A DNA stretch of 64,000 bases from Podocnemis expansa (lineage: Eukaryota > Chordata > Testudines > Podocnemididae): the NCBI GenBank assembly GCA_007922195.1, contig ML681997.1:10440507-10504506 (forward strand), written 5' to 3'. Shown one piece after another: positions 35,721 to 46,700 of this stretch; positions within the stretch are counted from its first letter, which is position 1, and each line of letters opens with the position of its first letter. A program made the position numbers and the translations under genes. Under the pieces are notes generated by a model, which was given only the letters and a program-made list of their open reading frames with translations, was not told the origin of the DNA and did no database searches.

Positions 35721-36099
35721 TCTCTGCCTGCTGTGTGCTCCACAACGTGTGCAAATCAAACAGTGGAAAGTTCCCCCACAATTAGGATGTGGATGCCAAT
35801 AGGGTGGCCATACATTTGGAGCAGCCAGATTTCAGGGCCGTGCTGAGAGCCAGCTGCAAGCACTGCACCTCACGGAAGAATTGAAAAACCATTTTTGTAA
35901 CGAATGAGAAGAAATGTACATTTCTGCCAGTGCTGTTCCTTTCTTTCCCATCCACCATCCCCACACCATCAGCTCCCTCCACTTCTTTCCCCGCTAACAA
36001 TCCCCAGGCTATGAGTGCATAAAGACAGATTTTTTTTTTAAGCAGTAAAGTTTATTTCTGACCTATTTAAGTGAGGTAAAAGGAAGATAATATTGTTAT

Positions 36100-38280
36100 C
36101 AGGCTGCTTGGTCACTGAGAGCATAATATCACTGAGCAAAATGCAATGTTTCTGCGTAGTCCTTAAAGGGGTCATCACCCCTTTCTTCTCACTTTCACTG
36201 ACGTCGAGAGAAGAACGTACTGCACCTTGCTCAACCTTCTCAAGCACTTGGGGTGGAAGCTAGTAATCAACTGGTTGGCTGAGTGTTTTGGAAGGGCCAC
36301 AGAGGGTGTCTGTCCTGCTGCTGCTGTTCCTCGAACTCTACCAGGCACCTCACTCACCATGTCAGACTCATCCCTCATAATACACAACATCCTCTGTTGC
36401 ATTGCATGCTCCTGCGCTGATCTTCTGTGCTCCATGTCCATGTCCAGTTTTTCTGAGAAGGACATCCTCCAGACTCTAAGCTCTGTGTCAACAACCACAA
36501 AGACATTCATTTAGTCTGCTGAATATGTCATCACTACTTTTGTTCCCCTGCTTCCTAACCTGGGAAAGGTGCTCAGTGCAAGTACTAGGCCAGGGCCAAA
36601 GTGCCCACTGTAGGACAAGCAAAGCACAAAGTTGTCATTCTTAGCTGACCCCATGGAGTAAAAGAAATGCTACGGTCTAAAAAGAACTCCTTTTCATATT
36701 CACAAGGCGAGGCCAGACCCGCATTCTGCTCTGTATGTGTTGCATGTTTCAGAGTGGTGTTCCAGATATGACAAATAAGGGACCCTTGCATCCATTAGCA
36801 ATTCCATCCATTCAGGTACCTAAAAGATTGTTATGAGAAGGAGGGAGAATTATTATTCTCCTTAACTGTCAATAATCAGACAAGAAGCAACAGGCTTAAA
36901 TTACAGCAAGGGTTTAGGTTGGACATTAGGAATAAATTGCTAACTGTCAGGGTCATTAACCACCGGAATAAGTTGCTTAGGCAGGTTGTGGAATCTCCAT
37001 TGTTGGAACTGTTTAAGAGCAGGTTAGACAAACACCTGTCAGGGATGGTTTAAGAGGTACTTCGTCCTGTCATGAGTGCAGGGGACTGGACACAGTGACC
37101 TTGCAGGATCCCTTCCAGCTTCTATGATTTTTTTTTTATTATAATGAGGGTCTCAATAACACTAAATTCCCCAATCCACACTTAACCAAGGAAAAGAATC
37201 ATTAGGCTCCCCTTTACTACCCAAAGATTAGTCTGAGAAGAGGTGGGCTAAATGGATTAGGGGAGGTCATGGTTGACGTATACCATGTTGGGGCCCAGGG
37301 ACATCATCCATGGCATGGAAACAAGACAAGACACAGTGACTGTATGAGTCAGGTACTCTAAGCTTGTGCCATCTTCTCTAGGCAATCATGTGTGATATCA
37401 GTCTCCTGCAAGTAATGGGCAGAAAGAGATTTGCTGCAAGCATCGAGATACAGCCCTGGCCCTGATGCTGCTATGCTCTGTTCTGTGATACCTCTTCTTT
37501 AATAGCAGCATGACGGAGTAAAGTTTCCTACCATGGCAAAAGAAATAAGGCTGCCCTCCTCAGAAACCTTCTGCAAAGGATTACAGAGTACCTACATGAA
37601 AGTTTCCTTGAGATATCCATGGTAGATTCTCATAGCATTCTTGTGCACATAACTATTCTGTTCCTGGAGCAACCCTCTGCTGAAGCTTACTAACACCCAG
37701 GAATGCTATTCACTCCAAACACAAACTCCTAAAAGAAGCTGAACTGGGGACATAACCACAGCAATGAGATTTGCTAAACAAACTCACCAGATGTGCCTTC
37801 CCTGCATCTCGGTCAGTACTGCCGTCCGGGGGGGGTGCTGCTCTGGGGTGATGAACAGGTCGTTGCTCTCTGGGAGAATGGACACCTCGCTTTCCTGCCC
37901 CGTTCTCCTCCTCCTAATCCACAGAATCCTTCTCATTCATCCTGGACTGGGAGACTTCAGAGGTGTCAATGCCGTGGGGTAACCCAGTGGTGGTGTCAAA
38001 GCAGAGAATTGCATGCAGTTCCTCGTAAAAGCAACATGTCTTCAGCGATGAGCTAGAATGACTGGTTGATTCTCTAGTTCTCTGCTATGCCTGCTTGAGC
38101 TCTTTGATTTTAACACAGCACTGGTGTGCCTCCTTATTGTGCTCCTTCTCAACCATACCACGTGAGATTTTCTCATAGATATCCTGATTTCTTTTGCTGG
38201 CTTGGAGCTGAGCCAGAACAGACTCTCCACCCCACAGGCTGATGAGATCCAAAACTTCATGTTAACTCCATACCAAAGCA
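36100..38280 (-). pseudogene. Harbinger Myb/SANT-like DNA-binding protein remnant
   Basis: Reading from 38270 downwards: EVLDLISLWGGESVLAQLQA, SKRNQDIYEKISRGMVEK, AHQCCVKIKELKQA, then CCFYEELHAIL. This is the SANT/Myb-like domain followed by the conserved (C)FY(E/K)ELHAIL segment of the Harbinger accessory protein. The basic C-terminal part (ELRVWRMSFSEKLDMDMEHR and MLCIMRDESDMV) lies at 36175-36510. The two parts are separated by intervening DNA that includes a CR1 insertion at 36820-37140. Stops occur in the SANT region. Confidence 0.75.
36820..37140 (+). repeat. CR1-like LINE 3' end, plus strand
   Basis: Contains GGGTTTAGGTTGGACATTAG, AAGTTGCTTAGGCAGGTTGT, GGTTAGACAAACACCTGTCA and GATCCCTTCCAGCTTCTATG, the standard CR1 3' blocks, ending in TCTATGATTTTTTTTT. 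It is a different, older subfamily from copies A and B. It interrupts the Harbinger Myb gene. Confidence 0.8.
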
Positions 38281-38610
38281 CATCTAGGACGTGTAGTCAC
38301 CACGAGCAGTTCAGCTACCACGCTCTCGCCACACTGATCAAATAGGAAATGGGAATTCAAAATTTACTGAGACTTGAGGGGAAGAGCTATTTCCTCTTTA
38401 CATGGCCACAGTGCAGCAGAGTGTGAATGTCCAGAGCACTCAAAGAGAATTATAGGATAGACCACTCATACAGAATTATGGAATAGATCCCAGAGGCCAA
38501 TTACATCAATATATTTATTTTCTTCCCATTCAGCTGGATCAGGGCCTGCATGGGGGTGGGTCCTTGGGGCCCATGCGCCAATATTTTTTTGCCCCAGTGA
38601 TGCCCCTGGT

Positions 38611-38666
38611 CACAAGACTTCTTGTTTGTTTTGCTGAACTAGACCAACACGGCTACCTCTTTGGAA
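38611..38666. mobile_element. Penelope-like element tip only, copy 8
   Basis: CACAAGACTTCTTGTTTGTT, then TTGCTGAACTAGACCAACAC and GGCTACCTCTTTGGAAC, which is the outer tip shared by the family. Confidence 0.7.
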
Positions 38667-39639
38667 CTAATTGATACATGTTGCACTCTGCCTACACAGA
38701 TGGTAATTGGAGCCATAGAATTTGACTTCAGCGCTACGCCACTTGCAGAGATGGTTTTATTCAGTTGAATTTTACCACATTTTAGCTCGGTGTAACTGAC
38801 GTGCCAGTGGAGACACGTACTTTAGGTGGTCAATGGAAGCATCATTACATCAACCTCCATTGTCAGTGCAGACCAGGCTTACGATAGAAAGGGAATCCTC
38901 CGTCATGGAAGTAGCTTAAAAGGCAACACTATTACCAAGCCTATAGCATCCTCCTGAAAAAAAGGCCTCTAAGGAGAACTGTGTCTCATAAAAGTGTTAG
39001 CCAATGCTCATGCAGCACTTAATCAAACGGAGCCACAGTCAAAGGCCTGGTTTGAGAGGAAGAGTTGTGTGATTCCATTCTGAGACACATGCCAAAGGGA
39101 CAGCTGTGTTGGTCTAGCTTAGCAAAAGAAGCAAGGAGCCTTGTGGCACTTTTGAAGACTAACAAATGTATTTATCACATGAGCTTTCATGGGAGAAAAT
39201 CCCACTTCATCAGACACTTTGAAGATAGGGGAACTTAAAGAATGGGAGGAAAATAAATGCAGGGAAATATTAGTCATGGGAACAGCTCACACTGTAACAG
39301 CAAGCCAAAGCAGTTATTAAGATTCCAACACTGGGAAACAGCACATGAAGAAAGGTGAGGTCAAATCACCTGTTGTAATGGGAAAAGCACAATTTAATCC
39401 TACTTTCATACAACTGAATCTGCATAACATTTCCAATTCTGCAGTTTCTCTTTGAAGTCTTGATGCGTTACCCATCTGCTTGAGCACAGTTGTTAACACA
39501 CAGAGGAGATCCACTTTCTGGGCACTACAATACAAATTAGGGACGGACACACAACCACCACCCTATACCAAAAACCTAGTGATCAGTATATTTACCTGCA
39601 TACCTTGAGTTTTCAGCCAAAACACACTACATGATCCAC

Positions 39640-40430
39640 TGTCTATTATTAGGCCCTAAACTATAACCACATTTACTCTGATCCCTCAGACAGAGACACC
39701 TTCAGGATCTCTATCAAGCATTTGTAAAATGACAGTACCCATCTGCAGAGCAAAAACCAGAAAAACAGAGCCAGGCAGGTACTCTGAAGTCAACCACTTA
39801 CAGGAGAAGCCCAAGAAAGAAACCAACAGAACGCCTCTACTCATCACCTACAACACCTAAGTCAGACCTCTCCAACAAATCATTAAGTACCTACAGCCTA
39901 GTCTAAAAGATGATCCCTCACTCTCTCAAGCCTTGGGAGACAGACCTCTCCTCACCTACAGACAGCCCCCTAACCTCAAACAGATACTCACCAGAAACTA
40001 CAGACCTAAGAACAGAAACATTAAAGCAGGCACACATCCCTGCAACAAACCACGTTGCCAACTTTGCCCTCATATCTACACAAAAGACACCATCATAGGA
40101 CCTAATCAAACCAGCTACTTCATCAAGGGCTCATCCACTGCTCATCCACCAACCTGATTTATGACATTATGTGCCAGAAATGCCTCCATAACCTTATATA
40201 TTGGCCAAACAGGACAATCTCTCCACAAAAGAATAAATGGGCACAAAACTGAAATCGGAAATCAAAACATTCAAAAGCCAGTAGCTGAGCACTTCCATCT
40301 TCCTCATCACTCTGTTGATTGTTAACAACTGTGCTCAAGCAGATACGTAGCACATCAAGACTTCAAAGAGAAACTGCAGAATTGGAAATATGCAGATTCG
40401 ATTGTGCAAAAGCAGGAGTAAATCGTGATT
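39640..40430 (+). pseudogene. Penelope-like ORF remnant: end of RT and GIY-YIG endonuclease
   Basis: Frames on the plus strand read PLLTYRQPPNLKQILTR, GTHPCNKPRCQLCPHIY and GPNQTSYFIKGS, and then after a shift LIYDIMCQKC, LYIGQTGQSLHKRINGHKTE and PVAEHFHLPHHS. The PCNKPRCQLC zinc-like cluster and the LYIGQTGQSL...RINGH block are hallmarks of the linker and GIY-YIG endonuclease of Penelope-like elements (Neptune-type). At least two frameshifts and stops break it, so it is inactive. The RT palm motifs upstream are not present in this 5'-truncated copy. Confidence 0.85.
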
Positions 40431-40599
40431 ATGGATTCTTTTCCCATTACATCAGGTAATTTAACTTCACTCTCCTCTACATGCTGTTTCCCAGTGTTCG
40501 AATCTTAAAATCTGCTTTGATTTGCTGATATGGTGTGACCTGATCACATGACTTACACTTCCCTACATTTATTTTCATCCTATTCTGTAAGTTCCCCCA

Positions 40600-40662
40600 T
40601 CTTCAAACTATCTGATGAAGTGGGAGTTTCTCCTGCGAAAGTTCGTACGACAAATAAACGTG
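40600..40662 (+). ncRNA. Hammerhead-ribozyme-like motif in the Penelope-like 3' arm
   Basis: CTGATGA (40612-40618) is followed by a hairpin AGTGGGAG/CTCCTGC and then GAAA (40637-40640). This is the conserved CUGAUGA / stem II / GAAA arrangement of hammerhead ribozymes, which have been reported in Penelope-like elements. Stem III would be formed by AGTTCGTAC, and the nucleotide expected to be U16.1 is G here. Self-cleavage of this copy is therefore doubtful. Its inverted twin in the left arm is at about 39172-39214. Confidence 0.5.
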
Positions 40663-40707
40663 TTAGTCCCTAAGTCCCAAAGGACTCCTTGCTTACATTC
40701 TGAGACA

Positions 40708-41940
40708 GTGAGAGACCTGAGAAGGGAGTGTGCTCAGCCCCATAACTGTAACACCAAACACATTAAATGGAATATAGTGCACAAAGGAAACTCAACATAC
40801 AGAACAATAATTTCCTCTCATCTTTCAATTATATTAATGATAGGTGTAATGTGTGATAATAGTCAGTAAAACGACTCAGAAAAGCATGGTATTGATGTTG
40901 AGAGTGTGCTTTAAAGGAACCATTAGTGTTAATAAATATAATGTAATCATACCTTCATCATGATCAAAGGATAGGTATTAAGTGAACATAAAGCTAAATA
41001 TTCCCTAGCTATGTAAAAACCCCACTGTTTAGTATAAGTTAATATCAGAAGGAAACGATGCACGTGTATTTTGGCAGGAGGTTAATCCAGGCATGTTTCT
41101 AACATGTAGTAGTAACCATATATTGTGGTATAGGTGAAAATAAATGACCCATGATGCACAGGAAGTTAAATGCCATTTTTTATTTCAAATGCAAAGATAT
41201 TTTCAAGTTTAGATGCAGTTTATAAATATCTTCAAAGGTACCTTGTATATGTTAAACATGTAATCCTTCTGATTTCCAGGTTCTCCCTCTACTGTAAAAT
41301 ACTAATCCTTACATTTGTTTAAATTTCACTGAAGGCAGTCTTCATCTGTTAAATTTAAGATAATTACTAAATAATGCATTTGATATGAATGTTACTTCAA
41401 TTTTGGGAAGGGGCAGCATAAGATAAAGGCAACTTTCCATGTACTGAGTCAGAGGCACAGAGGTTAAAATCTGGCAGTGGAGTAGAACGAAACAAGAAGG
41501 TCTGATCAATGTAGGGAGTACAATGCCATTTTTATACCTCCCAACAACTGTTTGGTGAGATTAGTGAAATTTTGCAACTCCTAAAGAGGTGTCCACAACA
41601 AGTAGTAGTTGTGCGGAGAGAGCCCCGTTACTCCAAATACTGTCCGTTTAACACTTTCATAAGCATAAAAGAAGACCACAGGTACTTCGGTTATAAACGG
41701 TACTTAGATTTTGCAGAACAAGTTCACACTTCTATTATAAAGTATGTTCTATGAACCACTGTTTACCTACTTGTCATTAAATAGTGAGATAACAGTGTAA
41801 AACAATACCCGTTCTCTGTTCCATCCGTAAGTACATCCTCTAAGAATTAATGTGACTCTACATATTTAATATATTTAGCCATTTCATCCACTAAATTGTC
41901 TGTATCGCAAATAAGAAAAAGAAGGCTAAAAATGTGAAAG
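40708..41940. other. Intergenic, 3' of WDR89
   Basis: No repeat or gene recognised. An open frame of 60 codons on the plus strand at 41572-41754 has no family resemblance. Confidence 0.45.
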
Positions 41941-41962
41941 CTTTTAAAATATGTCCAAAACT

Positions 41963-41968
41963 TTTATT
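41963..41968 (-). terminator. WDR89: Probable poly(A) signal of WDR89
   Basis: AATAAA on the minus strand about 310 bases after the WDR89 stop codon. It would give a short 3' UTR ending near 41940-41950. Other A/T-rich variants are possible, since this stretch is AT-rich. Confidence 0.4.
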
Positions 41969-42280
41969 GATAGCAGTTACATGAAGTCTCAGGCTTTTAG
42001 TCCTACCAAGATCTGTGTCAATATTTGATATAATGAATTTGATATAAAAATATAAAGTATTTTAAGACACACTGTTCAATAAACACAAAGTAAATGTTTA
42101 CCCTTTTAATAAATATTAGTTACTTTTTTAAAAAGTTATTCACGATAAACCAAATGTCATTTCTAGATGAAATTTACACAGTATATTATATTCACCACAC
42201 AGTGCAAAAACATCACAATCCCAAGCATATTGCTTTAGAATAGTGAAAAACTCAAATTAAAAACTCCCATTTTCAGAATG

Positions 42281-43441
42281 TTACTTTTTCTTGCTTTGGA
42301 GAGAGTTTTTGTGAATTCTCACTCGCTGCTGAACAGAGGAAGCAATTTTCATAGATGCCTTCTTTGTAAAGGACCTTTCCACAGCTCCAGGTTTCCACAG
42401 CAACAACTGTGCATCCTCTCCACCAGTCAACAAAGAATCATCTGTCATGTTCCAGTAGAATGAACGAACGGTAGCTGAGTGCCCTCCTTGAAGGGTGCCC
42501 ACAAAGCTCAGTCCATCAATGCCACAGTTTATTATGTGAATGTTTCCCATAGGTGTTCCACCAACAACAAACAATTTGTCTGTCTTTTCATGGTACAAAC
42601 CCCCGATCAGATAGTTTAAGCTGCTATTTTCAATGCAAACTACTTCCCTGACATCCAGAACATGCAACAATGTCATTGGTTCTTCAGTATCTATTCGAGT
42701 AAGATCCCACCAACAAAATCCTTCTGTATGTGTCATGCAATATACCTGTTTATAATCTTTCCCAGACCAACCAATAAAACTTACTGATGAATTGGAATTA
42801 CAAGTTGAAATCAAAGCATCATCTTCATTTTCCTTATTAATATCAAAAACATTAACTAATCCATCAGTCGACCCAGAGACTACTAAATTGGGTTTGATAG
42901 GATGGAAACATATTTTAGTGATATCATCATTGTGAGTCTCCGAATAGGCTCCTAAGGGCTCTTTAGCTGTGCATGCATAATCTGTATTACTTCTTGCATC
43001 CCAAAACACCATGAATGTGTCCTCTTCAACTTTTTCTGTTCCAGCACAAACTATGAGATCACTGCAATTAATATCAAAGCTGATGAAAACATTCGAAGGA
43101 TAACCTCGGAATAATCGTACAGCTTCCTGAGTAGATAAGCGAGTATCCCAGCATTTTATTGTCCCATCACTGCAAGCTGAAAACAGCATATTGTCACTTG
43201 TATGAGCAAATCTGACTCCATTAAGTAACCCTGGATGGCCACTATACTCCCTAAGCAAGTGTAATGTTTCTCTGTTATATACTCTAATTGATTTATTGGA
43301 ACACGAAACAGCAACTAAGTGGTTGCTTTCTGCTTGAACAGATTTTGAAATATCTATGTCCAGTAAATAAGTAGGGTCTTCAGTTAACGCACAACGTTTC
43401 GCTATGTGCAGATTAGTAAACTGTGCCTCAATCTTCTCCAT
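42281..43441 (-). CDS. WDR89: WD repeat-containing protein 89
   Basis: The 386-codon intact frame starts MEKIEAQFTNLHIAKRC and ends VQQRVRIHKNSLQSKKK. It matches vertebrate WDR89 in length and throughout its sequence. Seven WD40-type units can be followed, closing with IRVYN (about 52-56), IKCWD (95-99), MVFWD (144-148), VNVFD (196-200), CWWD (243-246), the IHII strand (301-304) and LLLWK (346-350). Together they should form a beta-propeller that serves as a protein-binding platform; no catalytic residues are expected, and the precise role is poorly known. The ATG at 43441 is preferred because it matches the start of known orthologues; nine in-frame codons upstream lack an ATG. All coding sequence lies in one exon, and 5' non-coding exons lie upstream, beyond 43483. 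Confidence 0.97.
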   Translation of the reverse strand: MEKIEAQFTNLHIAKRCALTEDPTYLLDIDISKSVQAESNHLVAVSCSNKSIRVYNRETLHLLREYSGHPGLLNGVRFAHTSDNMLFSACSDGTIKCWDTRLSTQEAVRLFRGYPSNVFISFDINCSDLIVCAGTEKVEEDTFMVFWDARSNTDYACTAKEPLGAYSETHNDDITKICFHPIKPNLVVSGSTDGLVNVFDINKENEDDALISTCNSNSSVSFIGWSGKDYKQVYCMTHTEGFCWWDLTRIDTEEPMTLLHVLDVREVVCIENSSLNYLIGGLYHEKTDKLFVVGGTPMGNIHIINCGIDGLSFVGTLQGGHSATVRSFYWNMTDDSLLTGGEDAQLLLWKPGAVERSFTKKASMKIASSVQQRVRIHKNSLQSKKK

Positions 43442-43473
43442 TGCATTTGTCAGCAAGACTGCACCCAAAGTTG

Positions 43474-43500
43474 GTAGGAATCTGCAATATATAAAATCCC
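43474..43500 (-). promoter_or_regulatory. WDR89: 3' splice acceptor of the WDR89 coding exon
   Basis: Minus-strand sequence GGATTTTATATATTGCAG followed by ATTCCTACC places the acceptor AG at 43482-43483 and the exon start at 43481, 40 bases before the ATG. This agrees with vertebrate WDR89 genes, which have non-coding first exons and a single coding exon. No branch point was pinned down. Confidence 0.65.
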
Positions 43501-43640
43501 AAATACATTATTTGAATTAAACAATTTTCAATTATGCAGAAATTCCAGCTCTTCAAAATCTCTGGAACAGAATCTTAGACTACAGATTTCATGCATAAAA
43601 CTAGGTTTAAATTATTTTTATACCACAGCTATGTCATTTG

Positions 43641-43642
43641 AC

Positions 43643-43711
<69 letters not shown>
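43641..43711. repeat. (TA)n(CA)n dinucleotide microsatellite
   Basis: About ten TA units pass directly into about 25 CA units. The array sits in the presumed last intron of WDR89, about 160 bases from the acceptor, and is likely polymorphic in length. Confidence 0.97.
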
Positions 43712-43714
<3 letters not shown>

Positions 43715-46700
43715 GAGAATAAAGCAGAAGTATGAACACAACCACCAGCTTTATCACAGAACCATTTTGGTAAAAATGTGTTTCAAGTTAAGTGTTTTAC
43801 CAAAATCTATAAAATCTTAGGTGTTCTGTCTATGAATCATTTGCAAGCTGTTCTAGCCAAATCTGCTTTAATCATACTGATAAACAGGAAAGGAATGTTT
43901 TTGACAAGTGCTAAGATACTGAGATCAGCATGCTAACCTAATGAACTATATGCAATATTAACTGAAACGCTACTTGGTAGTATGATGGTCAGATCTGCCT
44001 AAAGATGTAAATAAAATAGGTGCTTCATGGAATTTACACAAAAACCTAAACAGGGTAGATGCCTAATTCCCACTGGCACCTAGTTAATGGGGGTTAGAAA
44101 CACAACCTGCTTAGGTGCTTTTCTAAATCCCATGAAGCATCTACCTGCATTTTCACATATCTAAATATATTTGTACATCTGGTCCTGGGTGCAAAGGGTA
44201 AAATAAAGAATTAAACTATAATTAACACAATAGTTCATTGTTTAGGGTAATCTAAGTTGTGATAAATCAGGAAACATGGAATGAGCCTGAGCAACACACA
44301 ACAGCTTTTAGGTTGCAGGACGGTCCAGAGGGGCTATGGTGAGTTACCTATATCAAATGATTTAAAAACAGACTCTTCAAAGAACTTAATAGACTGCACA
44401 TAAAAACCTTATATTCAGATGCAATTTCTTCTGTGACATTGCTGAACTGTTCTGTAAACCCAAGATATTTCAGTAAAGTGCACAGGTCCTAAAATGTGCA
44501 GATTACTTATTTTATCCTCTTTTACCAAGTATGTCTTGTTTCCTGCATTATAGTGTGCAACTGAAGTAAAGACCTGATACTACTTCTGAATCAGAAAACC
44601 TGACAGTCCCCTTTAAATTGATATAACTTGCCACAATGGTCAATTTCTAAGCTTCCATCAGTTTACAGACTGACCACTATAAAGGAACAAAAGTTTCAGC
44701 AATTTCATTTGGTTTGAAGGCTTAACAGAAGTCAGACCACATGCCTGGCAAAGTTTACAGGGTGGACTGAGTTCTTCCTTTTAAAATAGAAATCGAACCC
44801 GTAATTTCAATAAAAATGATCCAACTGAAAAAAAGTAGATCAAGTTCTGTGGGTCAGTTCTCCCTCCAGTGCCCTTCATTTTGTACAGATACTCATGCTA
44901 GTGTAAACATTACTGTGGTATCTCCCTTTGACTTCCCTGGCAGCTCGTGCAGAGGCAAAAAGCAACTACTTGGGTCAACTGACTGTTTTACCTGGGTGCC
45001 GTTGGTGGGGGGGGTGCATATGCAGAGGGAAGAGAATGACTGTCAGGAGGGAAGTGTGTGGGTGGATTACAGGGCACAAGAAAGAGGAGTTGCAGATGGA
45101 AGTGCCAAAAGCTCAATTTTGTTTTGAAAAAATGAATATGAGATACTGTTTGAAGCTACAGATGAATGAGCAAGCATTTAGGAGACAGTAATGAAAGAAC
45201 AGCTAACCCTATCTGTAACAGAGAAAATAATCAAGAAAAATCTGGCAAAGCTTGTAGACTAGCTAGGTACATGATGAGACAATGGGTAAGGGGTACAAAT
45301 ATTATATTTTCAAACTTTTTTGGCCTTTCCATGTATTTAGATTGTGACCTGTTTGGGAAAGGGGCTGTGTCAAATCTCTACAAAGTATCTACCACATTAC
45401 TGGTTGCTACAGTTTAATATATTCTTGCATCTATTGCAGCAATACAGAAGGTAGCATTTTTGGACAGATGAAGTGAGGAAGCAGTTAATCACATATATTG
45501 TTTCAGTAAACCATTTAAAATTTCCATGAAAAAAATTATCTGCTACCATGGGATACAGAGTGTTCTATAAAATATCTGAACTCTATATTGTTATGGGTTT
45601 GCCTGTAGCATCTGATGGTAGATAGATTGGGGTGTTCATAGTGTGTAAATTATTTATATAGCAAAACAAACAGGACCAAATTCACACAAAACATCATTTT
45701 AAGTACACACACACTGAAAAGTTGAATTCCCAAATTACAAATAATCTCACAAAGTATTTGCCTCTTGTGACAGTTGGGTCACCAAGTGAATATTCTACAT
45801 CAAAGCAATCCTACAGAATACATCTGCAAGTGCCTTTTCTGTTTTTCCTCACAAAATGCAGACATCCTGTGGAAACTCTTTTTCTCCCCAAAAAGAAAGT
45901 ACAACATTCTGTCTGGCACAACCGTATCCACAAACTTAATCATCACAGTTTACTTCTTCCAAACCTTTCTGGATATGTCTCCCAGATTAGGCAAGCTTTC
46001 AGCAATGCAATTATATAAACACTGGCCAGTTTATAAGCACAGTTTAGTACTGTAAGCTCTTCAGAGCAGGGACTGAGACTTACTTTGGGTTTGTTAAGCA
46101 TTACATACCTACATAATGCTTTTTCAAAAATAATTATGTATTTATTTTTATCTGATATACCAGTAAGGTGAAAAAATATACAAGACAGTTTTATGACAGT
46201 TCCTCAAAGATGAGGCAACAGTAAAAAGACAAAAGAGACAGACTATAGTTTCTGAGAGAAAAAAGAAGTGGCTTAACTATTTAATGCTCATACAAATCTG
46301 TGGAACGCTTTTTTTAAAATGTTAAAGGAAAGGAAACCTAGATAACTGCATCAGTGTCGGAAAGGATAAGAGGTGGAACATTTGTTCAAGAGTTTTGAAG
46401 AATTACAATAGAAACCTACATTTTAAAATAATATTTCCAAATGTATGCCTTCACCTGGACACAACAGCAAAGTGGTCTGCAGAACCTGGAGTAATCACTG
46501 AACTGTGATGATTACAAAACATATATACAGTGGGTCCCAGATTCCATTTGTAAGAAAAAGGTAATTTTCCATATTGACTTATATTTCTACCTCAAAATAA
46601 TCAAACCTTTTTAAACTAGAAAGGTCAAGTAAACTCAGACAGACATTCTCCTGACAAATGTCAGCCATTTGAAAAGTAAACTGTAATTGTTTAATATTGC

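Larger units (their letters stand above)
34570..38885. mobile_element. Harbinger DNA transposon, decayed, element 2
   Basis: A transposase remnant on the plus strand (about 34830-35720) faces a Myb/SANT protein remnant on the minus strand (38280 to 36100), the same convergent plan as elements 1 and 3. The left part (CACTGCACCGTGGGTAACTATCCTACAGTG) and the right part (CTCCATTGTCAGTGCAGACCAGGC) resemble the ends of this family, but exact termini and the 3-bp target duplication were not identified. A CR1 3' end (36820-37140) and a Penelope-like tip (38611-38666) are inserted in it. Confidence 0.7.
39076..40707 (+). mobile_element. Penelope-like retroelement with inverted arms and 12-bp TSD, copy 9
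   Basis: The element (39088-40695) is flanked by the identical 12-mer CATTCTGAGACA (39076-39087 and 40696-40707). Its left arm (39088 to about 39506) is the reverse complement of its right arm (about 40325-40695). The arms cover the family 3' region, including the hairpin block and the tip TGGCACTTTTGAAGACTAAC. The roughly 800-bp centre holds, on the plus strand, the end of the Penelope-like ORF with a decayed GIY-YIG domain. Inverted terminal arms and variable-length duplications are known for Penelope-like elements. This is the only copy in the window with coding sequence. Confidence 0.9.

Noticed and set aside
43442..43468. In-frame extension upstream of the WDR89 ATG
   Set aside because: The nine extra codons contain no ATG; an extended start would need a TTG, and orthologues start at the MEKIE methionine.
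43638..43820. Open frame beginning with Tyr-Ile and Thr-His repeats
   Set aside because: It is a translation of the TA/CA microsatellite.
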